From positions 1 to 64,000 of the forward strand of contig JAVVQG010000002.1 of the NCBI GenBank assembly GCA_036655355.1: a stretch of DNA of 64,000 nt. Direction: 5' to 3'. The DNA comes from JAUNSR01 sp036655355. GTDB lineage: Bacteria; Bacteroidota; Bacteroidia; Bacteroidales; JAUNSR01. The notes under the pieces are model-generated. The model ran no database searches. It worked only from the letters and a program-made list of their open reading frames with translations, and was not told the DNA's origin. Of this stretch, positions 17,001 through 26,163 are shown piece after piece. The translations under genes were made by a program, and so were the position numbers. Numbering within the stretch: position 1 is the first letter of the stretch; each line of letters opens with the position of its first letter.

Positions 17001-19170
17001 GTTTCGAGGTATCAATATTATAATCATTCCATGAATTGTAATATTTAACACCCGCTACGCTGCTCGGATCAGCATACACATCCACAGAGGTTTTACCAAC
17101 AACTTCTGTTGCATCCTTTAAGATACGATACCACAATTTCATCGAAGTTTGTGTTCCTAAAAGGGATTTGTAGTCAATGCGCAAAACCGCTTTGGTTTTT
17201 GTATCACCTGTCCCACAGGTATAATCCGTTTGGAACGCGGTCATGGCAGGCTTGGAACGATAGACACGAATATCATCAATTGCAAAGTCATTTCCACTTG
17301 AGGTCGTACCGTTATTCTCCACTTTCAAACGATAAGTGGTATAATCTTCCGATTGAATATTTACTTTATAGAATATCTGATACCACTCTTTCGCATCCGT
17401 TGTATTGTGTTGAAAACTGTTTGAACCGGTCGTAAATCGATGCAAAACCGTCTCTTTATTTTCGTTGATCCCAACTAAAACAAAATTCAGATTCGGGATG
17501 GCTCGGTCTTCTCCGCTCTCTTTATTCATGTCCGCAATCCACGCCACTACATAAAGATCGGTACCTTGACACAGCCATTCATCAAATTTCAGATTCGCTA
17601 CGAGTCCCGGCTCTTCAGAGGCATCCACATACAAGTAATACCCTGCTCCGGGTTTGGAATGGTCTGTCAACGAACCCAACCAAGCCGGATCCGTAGTATG
17701 AGAACGGCGATAGAATGGGTAAATTTTATTTGTGTTCTGTACGAGTGCATATTCACTCCAGTCCGGATTGTCATGCGTGTGTTTTGCATTTCTTGATAAT
17801 TGCGGGTAGAAAAAACCATACGTACTTTCTGACCAGTCGAGGGGAGCATCGCTTACACCGTCCAATACACGGCTCTGCTTATCAAAATCAAGATCGGCAA
17901 TTAAATCAAAGGCACTGTTCAATACCGATGTTTTCCGAATAAAATTCTGATCTGTTACAGCATTAATTGAAGCGTCCGTACGTGGCTCCGTATCTGCTAC
18001 AAAATAGATTGTAAATTTCGCAAGAGTCTCTCCTCCACCGGTTAACGTTACCACTTTGTTCGTGCCGTTTGTTCCGCCGGCAACGGATGCCATCAGATAT
18101 TTAGTTGATGATATCGCTGTTGCATTACTACTCCATAAGTAAGTTGGGTTTGGGAGGGCAGCATCAAAGCTGGCTTTATCATAAAGCGCCCTGACCGTTA
18201 CATTTTTACCAGCAGGTGCATAAATCACTTCGTTCTGGATTGTTCCTGTATTTATTGCACTCAATAACTCTGAAGCCGGTTTGATCTCGTAGATCACACG
18301 GTAAGAAAGGGTGGGTTCTGTAAATTTATTACTCTCTACTAGATAATCGATATAAGAGGAGGCATCACAAGCAATCTTCTTGGTTGTTCCTCCAAAAGTG
18401 TAGGTTACATCAACCCCATTGCCATATCCGGTAAGACCTCGATAAAATACAATTCCTTTATCGACAGCAAGCATCCCGGTTTCGTTTGCGAGCGCTATGG
18501 TGTTGGTCTCAGTTGCGTAATCAAACCAACGGTAATAACCACCCAACTGACTGTTTAAACTAGTAACCGGCAGTGATAGTGTCACACCACCTTGGTTTCT
18601 GTATAATACAATGTTATTTACATGTGTCGGTTGAAGTCCTAGAATCACATCTGACGTTGTTCCCGGATAAGGATTGCGATGAATCAGCTGCCTCTGAGCA
18701 GCTACGGCCAATTGTGTCAATTGCAAAGGGATCGAATTTCCGGAAGGATATTCAATTTCAACATCAGTACTATTATATCTTGCGGTAATGGTCACCGAGG
18801 CAGTTGTTGTATAATCATTCTGAGATGTATTCGCTCGTGAAGGAGCAACTGTATCTCTCGACTTTCTAAACGTCGAACCCAGATTAGTAACCTTGGAAAT
18901 GGTTATTGAAGGAGAGCCATTTGTCACCTCTGACCATTGATTACCTGACAACTCCTCCAACCTACCTTGAATCTGAATTGATTTGGCCTCCGTATCATTC
19001 GGAGCCCAGACCATATCCGTCGCAGAAATATTAGTTAAGCGATAAGTTTGAGCAAATCCATCCCCAACACCCGTCAGCATCACTACAAACAACAAAAGCC
19101 GGAAGATTATTTTCTTGGCATTGAGAAAATCCCCCCATTTTTTTAAAATAAAACATTGATTTTCATTCAT
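14071..19170 (-). CDS. Very large T9SS cargo protein (type A sorting domain), copy 1
   Basis: This 1699-residue protein is exported. Residues 18-40 form the hydrophobic signal core ending GFAQ, and the C-terminal ~75 residues form a T9SS type A sorting domain (VEIFTPSGALV ... KTCKVVIK). Between them are beta-rich, Thr/Ser/Asn-rich regions, and a segment near residues 410-660 that reads like a jelly-roll ligand-binding module. The C-terminal ~550 residues are homologous to the shorter neighbour, with RWYMLSSPF near residue 1212 and LLGNPFMSHLD near 1382, so the pair arose by duplication. The extra ~650 N-terminal residues are unique to this copy. It is probably a cell-surface protein; the ligand is unknown. 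Confidence 0.8.
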   Translation of the reverse strand: MNENQCFILKKWGDFLNAKKIIFRLLLFVVMLTGVGDGFAQTYRLTNISATDMVWAPNDTEAKSIQIQGRLEELSGNQWSEVTNGSPSITISKVTNLGSTFRKSRDTVAPSRANTSQNDYTTTASVTITARYNSTDVEIEYPSGNSIPLQLTQLAVAAQRQLIHRNPYPGTTSDVILGLQPTHVNNIVLYRNQGGVTLSLPVTSLNSQLGGYYRWFDYATETNTIALANETGMLAVDKGIVFYRGLTGYGNGVDVTYTFGGTTKKIACDASSYIDYLVESNKFTEPTLSYRVIYEIKPASELLSAINTGTIQNEVIYAPAGKNVTVRALYDKASFDAALPNPTYLWSSNATAISSTKYLMASVAGGTNGTNKVVTLTGGGETLAKFTIYFVADTEPRTDASINAVTDQNFIRKTSVLNSAFDLIADLDFDKQSRVLDGVSDAPLDWSESTYGFFYPQLSRNAKHTHDNPDWSEYALVQNTNKIYPFYRRSHTTDPAWLGSLTDHSKPGAGYYLYVDASEEPGLVANLKFDEWLCQGTDLYVVAWIADMNKESGEDRAIPNLNFVLVGINENKETVLHRFTTGSNSFQHNTTDAKEWYQIFYKVNIQSEDYTTYRLKVENNGTTSSGNDFAIDDIRVYRSKPAMTAFQTDYTCGTGDTKTKAVLRIDYKSLLGTQTSMKLWYRILKDATEVVGKTSVDVYADPSSVAGVKYYNSWNDYNIDTSKPTTFFMKETVPSVKWVLYVIQNELFEPNQIYDAELATSEYDFNNARCGFSYEFTIEPSISIGKDGVNIDPGKEQSECGSSSFELKPSIIGTKLNGPIGVFEGTAMYDWITMPGAISDGDLTLLKNAIVAFRDVPANQTLTTLVDATVSTLFTQEMLNLLTSYMNEGNLVLYKGNLTYFVPTGVTQKLLIAPIPGTGKTIPTTENPTPESLTICSDPVVLTFIGSSTSNPKLVFGFSEVNYPSSNMHGIRISEMYASGNNQYLLPVKTISGTISNVQLFSSTDATAPSSYSVAYASNVLTLTLSDAVNNRFKPGHIYKLLFQVTGEGKCGASTVLPIMIVPTYLTWDPQAGDASTTWNNDKNWRPSQLTDWDTASETPSSFVQLPGNARGFVPMAAQGNPVTSFPPFVVKSNATLPTGAKNYPSLNAWSISTNGHVVSTLVEPNRTPNIEYDIFFIPNAADYIHFEPASELANQHYLNYNKAWVELKLSPDRWYMLSSPFPRVVSGDFHLQGTGVDSRAPFKDISGIDPAASRIHPAVYQKAWENSVTNVSKYGDDKTFAFTSSSWITPHNALNEDYKPGSGFAIWADNDKNNDKDVVFRFPKTDASYYYYNEFGVQTSKSQSITRSGDRGDISKLTPLTNLSSVDITKTATGSYIFLLGNPFMSHLDIRKFLSDNSAKLQQKFWIEASGISTAISIDSNGKMTSSTGLAFNKLAPMQSFFVEAKLNGQTLSEIKFDETMMVLDSYTSGTPDNPLRTRASEPDGAELRIRAQRNGTGSSILIAQRDNASDTYDTVEDMMVLMDSRSLDRPTLYTITDGQALMIDARRTLGKIPLGIYSDSQEAVTLNFSGVENFDQLSLYDAETKVTTPITSSEVTVQVNGSNAGRYYLNLNRTATDVDEVKESEIQAYNSAPGVLTVVSSNGMPIVGVEIFTPSGALVEKSLNSDTDLLTFALQKGSYMVRVKNQMVSKTCKVVIK

Positions 19171-19478
19171 AGCAGGTTTATTTTTGATTAACTATTATTC
19201 TTTCCAACGATTGCCATCGGTCTTCCGCTTTCCCCGCTACATCTCTCCAATGCCGATATTTGCAATTTCCAATGTGTTGTTAAAACTAGCACCACTTATC
19301 GAAAGATATTATAACAACAAATAATATAACCATATTGTTTATAATCAATTTTAATAATAATTTTAAAATTAAAAATAACACATAGTGCCTTTGTTAAAAA
19401 TCATTCTTAACTGTTTCATTAATTCCGCGTTTGATTTCCCCTCCACGACCCCATCTGCACCGCCTCCCTACGGGCATA
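19171..19478. other. Intergenic region upstream of the large T9SS cargo
   Basis: About 310 bp with no gene. It is AT-rich (especially 19300-19380) and should hold the promoter of the T9SS cluster, but I find no clean TAnnTTTG on the minus strand. Confidence 0.4.
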
Positions 19479-19520
19479 AAAAATGCGGGTGTTTTCTCCG
19501 ATCCCAGAGAAAACACCCGC
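19479..19520 (-). terminator. Terminator of the mannoside operon
   Basis: Perfect 13-bp arms GCGGGTGTTTTCT (19485-19497) and AGAAAACACCCGC (19508-19520). A T-tract follows on the minus strand. It lies 90 bp past the GH92 stop codon. Confidence 0.88.
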
Positions 19521-19609
19521 AATATTTAAAGACGCTTACTGTTGAATTTCGCTTACGCCGTACTTTCTTCGCAACACGGAAACTGTTCACCAATAAGAAG
19601 AATCGAAGA

Positions 19610-21853
19610 TTATTTAGATTCAATCACCAACTTCTCGCCTTTTACCAGATCATCGTGAGACAAGGTAAAGCCGCGTTTTTTGTCGTTGCCTACCTTCACA
19701 TTTGTAATCTGATAAGAATCGACCGATGGAGCAACTTTTGTCACCTCCAGTTTTTCCGTCGGATAGTAGTTCGGATCCAGTTTAATGGTAATCTTATCAA
19801 ATGTTGGTACCACAACCGTATAGTCTGCTTTTCCGGGACAATCCGGGTAGAAGCCCATCATGTTGAAGATGGCCCAGGTCGACATGGTACCCGTATCGTC
19901 GTTTCCGGGAATTCCGTCCGGTGCATTTTTAAAATAGGTAGCTAACAAACGATGTACTTCTTTAGAAGTTCTCCATTCATCGCCTTTGAAATAAGAAAAC
20001 AGATGCGGATAAGCGATATCAGGCTCGTTAGACATGTCGAACAGGTTGTTATCGAACACCATCTGCAATTTATCTACGAATTTTTTCTGACCACCCATCA
20101 ATTTTGCCAATCCCTTCACATCGTGCGGCACAAAGAAAGTGTAATTCCATGCATTGCCTTCGTGGAAGCCCGGAGAAGGTTCGAAATTCTCCCCCTGTTT
20201 CGGGTCAAACGGCGTCAGGAACTTACCGTCCGGCGTGATGGGTCTCATCGTACCATACTCCTTGCAATAGTAGTTCTTATAACCCATCGAACGTTTTCTG
20301 AACAACTTCGCATCCTCTTTTTTACCCAATGCTTCCGCGAATTCGGAAAGGGCGAAATCGGCGATGTAATACTCCAGGGCGTGAGAAACCGAATTATCGT
20401 ATTGAGAGGTTATCGGCACATATCCTTTCGCATAATAGTTGTCGATATCCGGACGCATCAGATTTTTGTCTTGCGGCAGGGTGGCCGATTTATACATCGC
20501 TTCATACGCAGTTTCCACATCGAAATCACGAAGACCGCGTTTCCACGTATCCACGATTACCGGAATAGAGGGGTCGCCTTCCATCGTAAATGTTTCTCTT
20601 CCGAAGAGCTCCCATTTAGGCAACCAGCCGTTTTCCTTGTACATGTCGATCATCGTGTTGACCATATCAAGCTGGCGATCGGGATAAACGAGCGATAACA
20701 GCTGATGTACATTGCGGTACGTATCCCACAGTGAGAATACAGTGTAGCGATTGCGATCTGAACGCAGTGTCTTACCGGTTTCCATCGCCGGGTATTCACC
20801 ATTCACATCGTTCAGGATGGAGGGATGAATCAAGGTGTGATACAACGCCGTATAGAAAACGGTCTGCTGATCTTTCGTACCTCCCTCCACACGGATGCGG
20901 GATAAATCGTCATTCCATGCAGCTCTTGCTTCTTGATGCACTTTTTCGAAATCAAAAACCGGCTGTTCTGTTTCCAGGTTCAGACGCGCATTCTCAATGC
21001 TGACGAATGAAACACCGATCTGAACTTCGATGGTCTCACCCGCTTCGGTCTCAAACGTAAAGAATGAACCGATGTCGTCACCCATCATCGCACGGTTGTA
21101 TTTCGTATAAAGCTTGTATTTACCCGAATCGGCATCCCATTCCTTCTCAACACCCGACATCTCGCGTTGTTTTTTCCAATAGCCGCTCTGTAAAGGCGCT
21201 TTACTCAGACGCATTACAAAATGGATCGGAAATACCGCTTGACCGTTGTAACAGAACGTACCCAAAAGCTTGGTTCCCTCCACTTCGCGGTCGTTGACGA
21301 AACGCATGCTTGCACCCGACTCATTGGTCAGTCCCTCACCCAGGTTCAGCAAAATGTGACTCTGCCCTTTGGGAAAGGTGAAACGTGACAAACCGACACG
21401 CGTAGTGGCTGTGGCTTCCGTTTTAATATTATATTTTGTAAGCAGGTTGCTGTAATAACCGGGAGAAGCCGTTTCATTCGAATACGCACTTCCATACTCA
21501 CGGTAATCCACATTCAATTCGCCGGTAGTGGGCATAAGCAATAAACTTCCCAGATCCGGACATCCCACCCCGCTCAGATTAACGTGCGAGAAACCGGTAA
21601 AGAAAGTGTTGTGGAATTCATAAGGAGTAGACCACCAGCGGGCATCCTTATCGAATTTATTGAGGTCGGATCCCATCACATTAAAAGGTACTACAGACAT
21701 CAGTCCGTTGGGACGAATCGCCCCCGGATTGGTCGTACCGAAGTTGGTGGTTCCGATAAAAGGATTTACAAAATCAACGGGTTCCTGCGCATAAATCGCC
21801 GTCCCGAACAGGGAGAAGAGAAGCGCAGCCGTGGTTCTTCTTAGTATTTTCAT
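19610..21853 (-). CDS. GH92 family alpha-mannosidase
   Basis: This 747-residue exported enzyme has a signal peptide (MKILRRTTAALL ... YAQE). The GH92 N-terminal beta-sandwich starts with VDFVNPFIGT, and the (alpha/alpha)6 catalytic domain contains HEGNAWNYTFF near residue 562 (the Glu expected as catalytic acid) and GIPGNDDTGTMS near 648 (the acidic base pair). GH92 enzymes are Ca2+-dependent exo-alpha-mannosidases that trim N-glycans or related mannans, with linkage preference not readable from sequence. I start at 21853 because the signal peptide begins there; the longer frame adds 25 unlikely residues. It is the last gene of a three-gene operon with a GH130 phosphorylase and a symporter. 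Confidence 0.93.
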   Translation of the reverse strand: MKILRRTTAALLFSLFGTAIYAQEPVDFVNPFIGTTNFGTTNPGAIRPNGLMSVVPFNVMGSDLNKFDKDARWWSTPYEFHNTFFTGFSHVNLSGVGCPDLGSLLLMPTTGELNVDYREYGSAYSNETASPGYYSNLLTKYNIKTEATATTRVGLSRFTFPKGQSHILLNLGEGLTNESGASMRFVNDREVEGTKLLGTFCYNGQAVFPIHFVMRLSKAPLQSGYWKKQREMSGVEKEWDADSGKYKLYTKYNRAMMGDDIGSFFTFETEAGETIEVQIGVSFVSIENARLNLETEQPVFDFEKVHQEARAAWNDDLSRIRVEGGTKDQQTVFYTALYHTLIHPSILNDVNGEYPAMETGKTLRSDRNRYTVFSLWDTYRNVHQLLSLVYPDRQLDMVNTMIDMYKENGWLPKWELFGRETFTMEGDPSIPVIVDTWKRGLRDFDVETAYEAMYKSATLPQDKNLMRPDIDNYYAKGYVPITSQYDNSVSHALEYYIADFALSEFAEALGKKEDAKLFRKRSMGYKNYYCKEYGTMRPITPDGKFLTPFDPKQGENFEPSPGFHEGNAWNYTFFVPHDVKGLAKLMGGQKKFVDKLQMVFDNNLFDMSNEPDIAYPHLFSYFKGDEWRTSKEVHRLLATYFKNAPDGIPGNDDTGTMSTWAIFNMMGFYPDCPGKADYTVVVPTFDKITIKLDPNYYPTEKLEVTKVAPSVDSYQITNVKVGNDKKRGFTLSHDDLVKGEKLVIESK

Positions 21854-21955
21854 AAATTGGATTTGTAAAATAAGAACGGCACGAGCCAATTCTGACTCGT
21901 GCCGCTTTTGTTGTGAGAGTCGCAACAATCTGAATGGCTTACGCCAATCTATTTA

Positions 21956-22957
21956 TCAAATAATTGAAGTACGTTTCGTGAATTCGATGATTTCATCGAT
22001 ATGTCCGAAAGCAAGACCTGTTACAGTGTCCGCACATCCGTAATAGATAGCGATACGACCTGTTTCAGGATCGTGAAGTGCCGCACACGGGAAGGTTACG
22101 TTTGGAACGTCGCCATTCTGTTCGTAAGGCATGTGTGGTGCCAACAAGTAAGGACCTGAACGGAATTTCACTTTCCAAGGCTGTTCCAAATCAAGGATTG
22201 CAGCCCCGAAGCTATATACGAACCCGTTGCATGATGCCAATACACCGTGGTAGATTACCAACCAACCTTCTGATGTTTTGATCGGAATCGGACCTGCTCC
22301 GATTTTTGTACACTGCCATGCGCTCTGCTCGAAAGGAGCCGGAGACATTACGTGACGGTGACGACCCCAGAACGCCAAATCAGGTGATTCGCTGTAGAAA
22401 ATATCACCGAAAGGAGTGTGTCCGTTATCGCTCGGACGGCTCAACATCGCGAAGTTACCATTGATTTTCTCAGGGAACATCACACCGTTACGGTTGAATG
22501 GCAAGAATGCATTTTCACACTGGTGGAATGTTTTGAAATCGAATGTATAAGCAACACCGATTGTCGGTCCGTGGTATCCGTTACACCAAGTCACATAATA
22601 ACGGTCTTCGATGAAACATACACGCGGATCATATCCGTAAACCCATTCGCCGATCTCCTCATCTTCACACTCGAATTTCAAAGTCTCTTCGTTGATCTTC
22701 CAGTCGATACCGTTCTCGCTGAAACCAACGTGAAGGCGCATACGACGGTTTGTATCATCACAGCGGAATACGCCGGCGAAACCTCCGTTGAAAGGTACAA
22801 CGGCACTGTTGAAGATACTGTTTGATGTAGGAAGCAAATCGCGACGAATAATCGGATTAGCAGAATATCTCCAAATAGGATGCGTACATCCTTCCGGACG
22901 ATCTTCCCAAGGCATGTTAGGAAGCGGTGCTCCCTCGATTTTCAAATTTGGGTTCAT
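21956..22957 (-). CDS. GH130 mannoside phosphorylase
   Basis: This 333-residue protein lacks a signal peptide and is cytoplasmic. It shows the five-bladed propeller features of GH130, with general-acid candidate D110 in YGYDPRVCF and phosphate-site Arg/His residues nearby. GH130 enzymes phosphorolyse beta-1,4-mannosides, giving mannose-1-phosphate. The best parallel is the B. thetaiotaomicron BT1033 enzyme, which acts on beta-1,4-mannosyl-N-acetylglucosamine, the N-glycan core disaccharide. Linkage to a GH92 alpha-mannosidase and a sugar symporter supports that activity here, but mannobiose or mannooligosaccharide substrates cannot be excluded. It lies 32 bp after the symporter and 102 bp before the GH92 start. 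Confidence 0.92.
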   Translation of the reverse strand: MNPNLKIEGAPLPNMPWEDRPEGCTHPIWRYSANPIIRRDLLPTSNSIFNSAVVPFNGGFAGVFRCDDTNRRMRLHVGFSENGIDWKINEETLKFECEDEEIGEWVYGYDPRVCFIEDRYYVTWCNGYHGPTIGVAYTFDFKTFHQCENAFLPFNRNGVMFPEKINGNFAMLSRPSDNGHTPFGDIFYSESPDLAFWGRHRHVMSPAPFEQSAWQCTKIGAGPIPIKTSEGWLVIYHGVLASCNGFVYSFGAAILDLEQPWKVKFRSGPYLLAPHMPYEQNGDVPNVTFPCAALHDPETGRIAIYYGCADTVTGLAFGHIDEIIEFTKRTSII

Positions 22958-22989
22958 AATTATAAATAGGTTAAAGTATAAGCGTTTTT

Positions 22990-24933
22990 TTAGATCTCCT
23001 GCGTCATTCCTTCTTTTTCGTACGTTGTGTCAGAGAATTCAGGAGTCAGCACTTTTTTCCCTTTTCCATCGATCTGGGCGATCAGTTCTGCATACTCCTC
23101 CTCCTCTTTGTTCATCGGATCGTACCAGTTCTTTTTCAGAATCAGCGTTGTAATACCCAACACGACCATAGACATCATCAGTCCCATGTTCTCGCGAATC
23201 ACGATATACATCGGGATGATTGTCAATGAAAGCTGCCACACGATACCGATCGCTACGTTGAACATATCGCGTCCGAAATTCGTGTTTTTCTTAACCTGCG
23301 GATAGCGAGCAACGGCTTTCTTGTAAACCGGACCCCAGAATCCCCAAGGACGAACACGAACGTAGAAATTGATCAGCGTATCGTCGTCTGTTGCAGGAGC
23401 CATGAATGTTCCCACGATACATCCCACGAACGAAAGCACCAATAGGATCGGGAAATAATAAAGCGGAAGAATGTTCGGGAAGAATTGCGGAACGATCATC
23501 GCGGCAAGTACACCCAGCGTCATACCCCAGAAGTAACCGTGACCGTTGAATCTCCACCAGTGCCATTTCATCAGATTGGCTGCGATGTAACCTCCATAAA
23601 GCGCCCCTACGATCCATTGAAGAACCGAGTTGATGTTTTCAACCCAGAAACCGATCATCGTACTGATGATTACAACCAGAACAGAAATCAGGTAGCTGGC
23701 GCGGATCTGTGTTTTAACAGAAGCTTTCGGATTGATGTATTTCAGATAGATATCGTTGATGATGTAAGCAGGAGCCGCATTCACCGTTGAAGCGAATGTT
23801 GACATGAAAGCAGCCAACAACCCGGCTACCAACAAACCTGCGAGACCTACCGGTACGAATTCAACGATTGCACGCGGAAGGATCGTTTCAAAATCCACTG
23901 CGCTACCCATTGCTTTGAAGTCGGCGCTAAAGAATACAATCGCAAGTACGGCGAATCCCATGATCATCAGATAACGAGGGATCAAAAGGATTACCGGAAC
24001 CGATGCACTCATCATCGCAGCTTCCTTCGGTGTTTTACAAGAGAGGATCTTCTGCATGTCGTAGCTTGGAGCCGGTCCGGCCATACTAAAGAATACCCCT
24101 TTGAAGAGCATCATCATGATAAAGATACCGAACAAGCTGTACTGATCGGCTGCGAGACGGTCATTCAAGGCCGGTAACAGTTCACTCCAATCCAGGTCAA
24201 GCGTCCATCCGAACAACGGCGAATTCCATCCTGCCGGAATGTGTTCCGCAAGCGCTTCGGCAGATACCGCGCTCATCGCGATCACAGCGATCACCAAACC
24301 GGAAACCGTCATAATCAGGAACTGAACCACATCGGTCCATACGATACTCAACATGCCGCCCAACATCACATAGAAGGTAGCGATTGACGTAAAGAAGATT
24401 CCGTAAAAATAAGGAGCCTGCTCTGCTGTAATATCCAATGGGATGTATTTACTTACTTCTGACCAAGGGAAGAAAATCTCCATGAATTTACCGATACCGA
24501 TAAATCCGTAGCTCAGGAATCCCAACGCACCGATAATGGCGAAAATCACCACTACCCAATGAGAAAGTGTTGATCCGGTACCACGTCCGAAACGGGTACG
24601 AATCCACTCCGCTCCGGTAAGCACATTCGATCGACGAAGCCAGATCGAGAGGTAAATCATGAGGAAGATTTGATTAAACACCGGCCAAAGCCATGGAATC
24701 CATAAACTTTTAAGACCATACGCGAATGCAAGGTAAACCATCCACATCGTTCCCGAGATGTCAAACATCCCCGACGCGTTAGACAGTCCGAGCATATAAT
24801 AAGGAAGAGACTTTCCACCAAGGAAGTAGGAGTCCATGTTTTTTGACGCTTTCTTCTTAAGCATCAGGCCAATGACGACCATCATAACCAGATAGGCAAC
24901 AATAATAAGGATGTCGATCCAGTGCAATTTCAT
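22990..24933 (-). CDS. Sodium:solute symporter (SSS family) for a sugar
   Basis: This 647-residue inner-membrane protein has about 13-14 hydrophobic helices of the LeuT-fold SSS/SLC5 family. It starts directly with a membrane segment (MKLHWIDILIIVAYLVMMV), and the SLC5-like motif GGKSLPYYMLGLSN follows near residue 40. It is the first gene of the operon with GH130 and GH92, so it probably imports the disaccharide, or the mannose-containing fragment, released outside the inner membrane by GH92 and then split by GH130. The transported substrate is inferred from context only. Confidence 0.9.
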   Translation of the reverse strand: MKLHWIDILIIVAYLVMMVVIGLMLKKKASKNMDSYFLGGKSLPYYMLGLSNASGMFDISGTMWMVYLAFAYGLKSLWIPWLWPVFNQIFLMIYLSIWLRRSNVLTGAEWIRTRFGRGTGSTLSHWVVVIFAIIGALGFLSYGFIGIGKFMEIFFPWSEVSKYIPLDITAEQAPYFYGIFFTSIATFYVMLGGMLSIVWTDVVQFLIMTVSGLVIAVIAMSAVSAEALAEHIPAGWNSPLFGWTLDLDWSELLPALNDRLAADQYSLFGIFIMMMLFKGVFFSMAGPAPSYDMQKILSCKTPKEAAMMSASVPVILLIPRYLMIMGFAVLAIVFFSADFKAMGSAVDFETILPRAIVEFVPVGLAGLLVAGLLAAFMSTFASTVNAAPAYIINDIYLKYINPKASVKTQIRASYLISVLVVIISTMIGFWVENINSVLQWIVGALYGGYIAANLMKWHWWRFNGHGYFWGMTLGVLAAMIVPQFFPNILPLYYFPILLVLSFVGCIVGTFMAPATDDDTLINFYVRVRPWGFWGPVYKKAVARYPQVKKNTNFGRDMFNVAIGIVWQLSLTIIPMYIVIRENMGLMMSMVVLGITTLILKKNWYDPMNKEEEEYAELIAQIDGKGKKVLTPEFSDTTYEKEGMTQEI

Positions 24934-25044
24934 AGGTGAGGGTTTTAATATAGATTAATGATAAATAGCCTTAAAATAAGCAGCCGGAATAGGTTCCGGA
25001 GAATAAGCAAAAATGCAACCAAAAACACTTTATATTTCTTTTCG

Positions 25045-25062
25045 CAAATATATTCAAATATA
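25045..25062 (-). promoter_or_regulatory. Tandem -7 boxes for the mannoside operon
   Basis: Two overlapping-phase TATATTTG boxes on the minus strand (25052-25045 and 25062-25055) sit 10 bp apart. They predict a 5' leader of about 105 nt for the symporter mRNA. No good -33 TTTG is seen. Confidence 0.5.
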
Positions 25063-25206
25063 TGATATCTAAACACTCTTTAAAGGGTAAATATTACGGT
25101 TTTCCGCTACCCAATAACCCCAAAATTTGTGAAAACAATTTGTCGGATCGATTGTTTTACTGTCATGAGCAATCCTACTTGTTTAAGCATAAGCACAATT
25201 ACGACC

Positions 25207-26163
25207 ATGAACCGTAAACGAAAGAGTCCATTCATCTTCATACTGCTTTCAGTGGTACTGGGGTACGTGATGCCATTAAAGTCACAGACACGTCCGAAAG
25301 AGGTATTTAACGACCAAGCCTTCAAAGCCGACCTGAAAGGAGCCGTCAAATCGCAGCTTTTAACCGTTATCGTCGATAGTGGCTTACCTGCGCTTCGGGA
25401 TGTGGGGGAACAGGCCTACGTTCTTCAAGAGAGATACAACAACAATCAGATGAGAACGCTCGAGGAGTTATACAACCTCGAGAAAGTGGCAATCGGAAAA
25501 TCCGAAATCCTGCACGACCGCAACGGATTTAAAACAGAGGTGCTCTATACGGACCTCTTCGAAGATGTTTTAAACCGAATCACCTACGAATACGATAAGA
25601 ATGGCAATTGGAAAAGAGTCACCAATTACGACGGGTATTACAATCCGCTCGAGATATTCTATTACGATTTCACACCCAAGAACCAGATATCCGAGATACG
25701 AAAAACCAATGAAGACGGGACGATTCTTGAAAGAACCGTTTTTCTGTACGATTCATTGGGCAATAATGTAGAAAGAATCACTTATGATAAAAACGGCGTG
25801 GAGTTGTTGGATACGGAGTACCTTTTTAATCAGAAAGGGAACGTGATTTCCTACAGGGAATTTGACGCCGACCAAAACATCCGGGAGTTCTACGAGGCTG
25901 AATTCTCAGGAGACACCACCTTGGTAAGCACAACCATCGAAATTTACAACGACAAGAAACCGGCTGCCTCCGTCAAATATGAATTCGACCCGCTCGGGAA
26001 CATCCTGAAACGTACGGACAAAGACCTCACGGGAACAAAACCCGACCAAGTTCGAACGTTTATCTATGAATGGGATTTGAACGGCAACTGGACCAAACAG
26101 GTCATTCTCCAAGATGGGAAGGAACGTGTTGCGGCCACCCGTGAAATCACTTACTACCAATAA
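25207..26163 (+). CDS. Secreted YD-repeat-like protein of unknown function
   Basis: This 318-residue protein starts MNRKRKSPFIFILLS, a signal peptide ending near KSQT. From residue about 110 on, it is built of short degenerate repeats such as YEYDKNGNWKRVTNYDG and YDSLGNNVERITYDKNG, the pattern seen in YD/RHS-type and MORN-like beta-strand repeat proteins. The final repeat ends WDLNGNWTKQ. There is no RHS core or toxin domain. I start at 25207 because the signal peptide begins there. Its 3' end overlaps the convergent fetB-like gene by 17 bases. Probably a periplasmic or surface protein; function unknown. Confidence 0.75.
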   Translation: MNRKRKSPFIFILLSVVLGYVMPLKSQTRPKEVFNDQAFKADLKGAVKSQLLTVIVDSGLPALRDVGEQAYVLQERYNNNQMRTLEELYNLEKVAIGKSEILHDRNGFKTEVLYTDLFEDVLNRITYEYDKNGNWKRVTNYDGYYNPLEIFYYDFTPKNQISEIRKTNEDGTILERTVFLYDSLGNNVERITYDKNGVELLDTEYLFNQKGNVISYREFDADQNIREFYEAEFSGDTTLVSTTIEIYNDKKPAASVKYEFDPLGNILKRTDKDLTGTKPDQVRTFIYEWDLNGNWTKQVILQDGKERVAATREITYYQ

